Source: Eubacterium sp. UBA4343 (lineage in GTDB: Bacteria; Bacillota; Clostridia; Lachnospirales; Lachnospiraceae). Taken from it: DNA of 25,879 nt. The translations under genes and the position numbers were made by a program. The notes beneath the pieces were generated by a model. The model was not told the DNA's origin. It saw only the letters and a list, made by a program, of their open reading frames with translations, and made no database searches. The stretch is taken from positions 1 to 25,879 of the forward strand of contig DGTF01000063.1 in NCBI GenBank assembly GCA_002394235.1, read 5' to 3'. Shown here piece by piece: positions 23,079 to 25,879 of the stretch. Positions within the stretch are counted from its first letter, which is position 1. Every line of letters starts with the position of its first letter.

Positions 23079-23175
23079 ACGCGAACAGTGAGCCGCAGCC
23101 GAATGCGAAGTATTCGTGTGCGGCGAGCGTCGCGATAGCGAGATAAAACTCGCGCAGCGTGTTTTATCTCGTTTG
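23073..23175. repeat. 103-bp dispersed repeat, copy 2
   Basis: Identical over 103 bases to 16444-16546, in the same orientation, and likewise placed directly after a terminator T-run and before the promoter of the next unit. The two copies sit about 6.6 kb apart. Confidence 0.85.
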
Positions 23176-23279
23176 TTGATCGTGAAAGGTGACAGGGCTT
23201 TTTTCAGAATCATATTTCTCGAATCATTTTGTTGCAGTGACAGGGCGGCCGGGAATTGGCCGCGCGGCAGCAAAAGTAG

Positions 23280-23308
23280 TTGACAAAAAAATAATGCAGT
23301 GCTATCTT
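23280..23308 (+). promoter_or_regulatory. hrcA operon promoter
   Basis: TTGACA at 23280-23285 and TATCTT at 23303-23308 have a 17-base spacer. Transcription would start around 23315, just before the CIRCE operator. Confidence 0.75.
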
Positions 23309-23322
23309 ATGAAACATAGGCG

Positions 23323-23349
23323 TTAGCACTCTGCAATTCAGAGTGCTGA
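23323..23349 (+). promoter_or_regulatory. CIRCE operator (HrcA binding site)
   Basis: TTAGCACTC at 23323-23331 and GAGTGCTGA at 23341-23349 are separated by nine bases. This matches the CIRCE inverted repeat at eight of nine positions on the right arm and all nine on the left. It is placed at the start of the transcript, so HrcA would repress its own operon, and heat or misfolded protein would relieve it. Confidence 0.95.
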
Positions 23350-23413
23350 CAAACCGGCAAAGGGAACGATCCTGCCGGAGATCAATCCTCAGAAGGAAGA
23401 AAGGAGCCAAGGA

Positions 23414-24508
23414 GTGGGAGAAGATTTGGATGAACGAAAAAAGACGATTCTAAAGGCTATTATCCAGACATACCTGGAGACGGGAGAGCCTGTCGGATCA
23501 CGGACAATTTCCAAATACACAGACCTGAATCTAAGCTCCGCGACCATCCGAAATGAGATGTCGGATCTGGAGGAAATGGGGTATATTATTCAGCCGCATA
23601 CTTCGTCCGGACGGATTCCCTCCGATAAGGGATATCGGCTTTATGTAAACGAGCTGATACAGAAAACAAATCAGGATGCCGAAGCACAGACGCTGATGAT
23701 TCAGAAAACGGATCGTATGGAGAAGGTACTGAAGCAGGTCGTGGATGTGCTGGCACAGAACACCAATTATGCGACAATGATTGCGGGACCGTCGTATCAT
23801 CAGAACTCATTGAAGTTCATTCAGCTGTCCCGGATCAATGAGAAACAGCTTCTCGCGGTAGTGGTGGCACAGGGGAATCTGGTAAAAAACCAGATGATTG
23901 ACCTCAAGGAATCTATTGATGAAGACGATATTCTGAAACTGAATCTGCTTCTGAACAACGAGCTGAACGGAAAGACAATCGGCGAGATCAATCTGGACAT
24001 GATCACCCGGATGAAGCAGCAGGCAGGCATTCATAGCGAAGTCATCAGCAGTGTGATCGATGCAGTGGCAGAGACCATACAGCCGGGAGAGGAGGACATG
24101 CCGATCTATCTGAGCGGTGCGACAAATATTTTCGATTATCCGGAACTTGCGGATTCGAAAAAAGCCAAGGAGCTGATGACCGCGTTCGGAGATAAGAAGG
24201 AACTGGCTGAGATGATTCGCGAGACGGCTCCGGGCGAGGAAGCCTCGAACGGGATCACCGCCTATATCGGGAATGAATCCCCGATTCAGGGTATGAAGGA
24301 CTGCTCCGTTGTCACCGCAAACTACAATCTTGGAAACGGGATGAAGGGAACGGTCGCTATTGTAGGCCCTCGGAGAATGGATTATAAGAAAGTAGTAGAA
24401 AATCTGAAGCAGCTGAAATCACAAATGAATGCTCTCTTCGGAAACGGAGACGCCAAGCTCGAGACATCTTCCGATCATGACATTATCGATGACAGCACAG
24501 AGTCCTAG
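23414..24508 (+). CDS. hrcA: heat-inducible transcription repressor HrcA
   Basis: A 364-residue repressor of the class I heat-shock genes. The N-terminal winged helix-turn-helix is at about residues 5-70 (ILKAIIQTYLETGEPVGSRT, LSSATIRNEMSDLEEMGYI). GRIPSDKGYRLYVNEL follows, and the C-terminal GAF-like and dimerisation regions end in NYNLGNGMKGTVAIVGPRRMDYKKVV. The start is GTG at 23414 with AAAGGAG at 23400-23406; an ATG at 23429 is possible. It binds the CIRCE site upstream and its activity normally depends on GroEL. It is first in an operon with grpE and dnaK. Confidence 0.96.
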   Translation: MGEDLDERKKTILKAIIQTYLETGEPVGSRTISKYTDLNLSSATIRNEMSDLEEMGYIIQPHTSSGRIPSDKGYRLYVNELIQKTNQDAEAQTLMIQKTDRMEKVLKQVVDVLAQNTNYATMIAGPSYHQNSLKFIQLSRINEKQLLAVVVAQGNLVKNQMIDLKESIDEDDILKLNLLLNNELNGKTIGEINLDMITRMKQQAGIHSEVISSVIDAVAETIQPGEEDMPIYLSGATNIFDYPELADSKKAKELMTAFGDKKELAEMIRETAPGEEASNGITAYIGNESPIQGMKDCSVVTANYNLGNGMKGTVAIVGPRRMDYKKVVENLKQLKSQMNALFGNGDAKLETSSDHDIIDDSTES

Positions 24509-24601
24509 CAGACCGGGATCCGGGAGTACACGAAGAAGTGATTAATCCATGCGGAGATTCACATTGGATTAGAAGCAATAAAACAGAAAGGCGGGACAGA
24601 C

Positions 24602-25879
<1,278 letters not shown>

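Overview
The window looks like a chromosomal segment of a Gram-positive, low-to-mid GC Clostridia, most likely Lachnospiraceae. This is inferred from the strong purine-rich ribosome binding sites, a T-box leader on valS, a cobalamin riboswitch, CIRCE control of hrcA-grpE-dnaK, a MecA adaptor, and the murB-rapZ-whiA-HPr order. No rRNA, tRNA, phage, transposase or CRISPR array was found. Most of the window is core housekeeping DNA; the unusual material is in the intergenic regions.

Layout. 1-1708: the possible 3' end of an unknown gene, an ECF-type sigma factor with an abnormal tail, and a histidine phosphatase. 1709-2457: no convincing protein gene, but a consensus sigma-A promoter, an adenosylcobalamin-type riboswitch, about 330 nt of unexplained transcript and an intrinsic terminator. 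2499-14186: a long same-strand block that starts with a consensus promoter and a valine T-box leader, then valS, an LTA-synthase-like membrane sulfatase, folC, a 53-residue protein, a TPR membrane protein, murB, rapZ, whiA and an HPr/Crh-like protein, closed by a strong terminator shared with the convergent mecA on the minus strand.

15014-16760: a repeat-rich region around one 81-residue unknown gene. 16761-20388: a membrane-anchored GH18/SH3 protein, a DivIVA-like coiled-coil protein and a Sua5-type threonylcarbamoyl-AMP synthase. 20463-22803: rpiB, upp, a ComEB-type deaminase and a small cupin. 22804-23413: tandem repeats, a terminator, a dispersed repeat, then a promoter with CIRCE. 23414-25879: hrcA, grpE and the start of dnaK, which runs off the window.

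Functional themes: translation (valS, TsaC/Sua5), envelope building and division (LtaS-like, murB, RapZ-WhiA-HPr, DivIVA-like, GH18), nucleotide and folate salvage (folC, upp, comEB, rpiB), and protein quality control (mecA, hrcA-grpE-dnaK). The most notable signals are the cobalamin riboswitch with its own promoter and terminator but no recognisable gene, and at least two families of palindromic dispersed repeats, one present as two identical 103-bp copies about 6.6 kb apart. All family assignments come from reading motifs; no database search was run.
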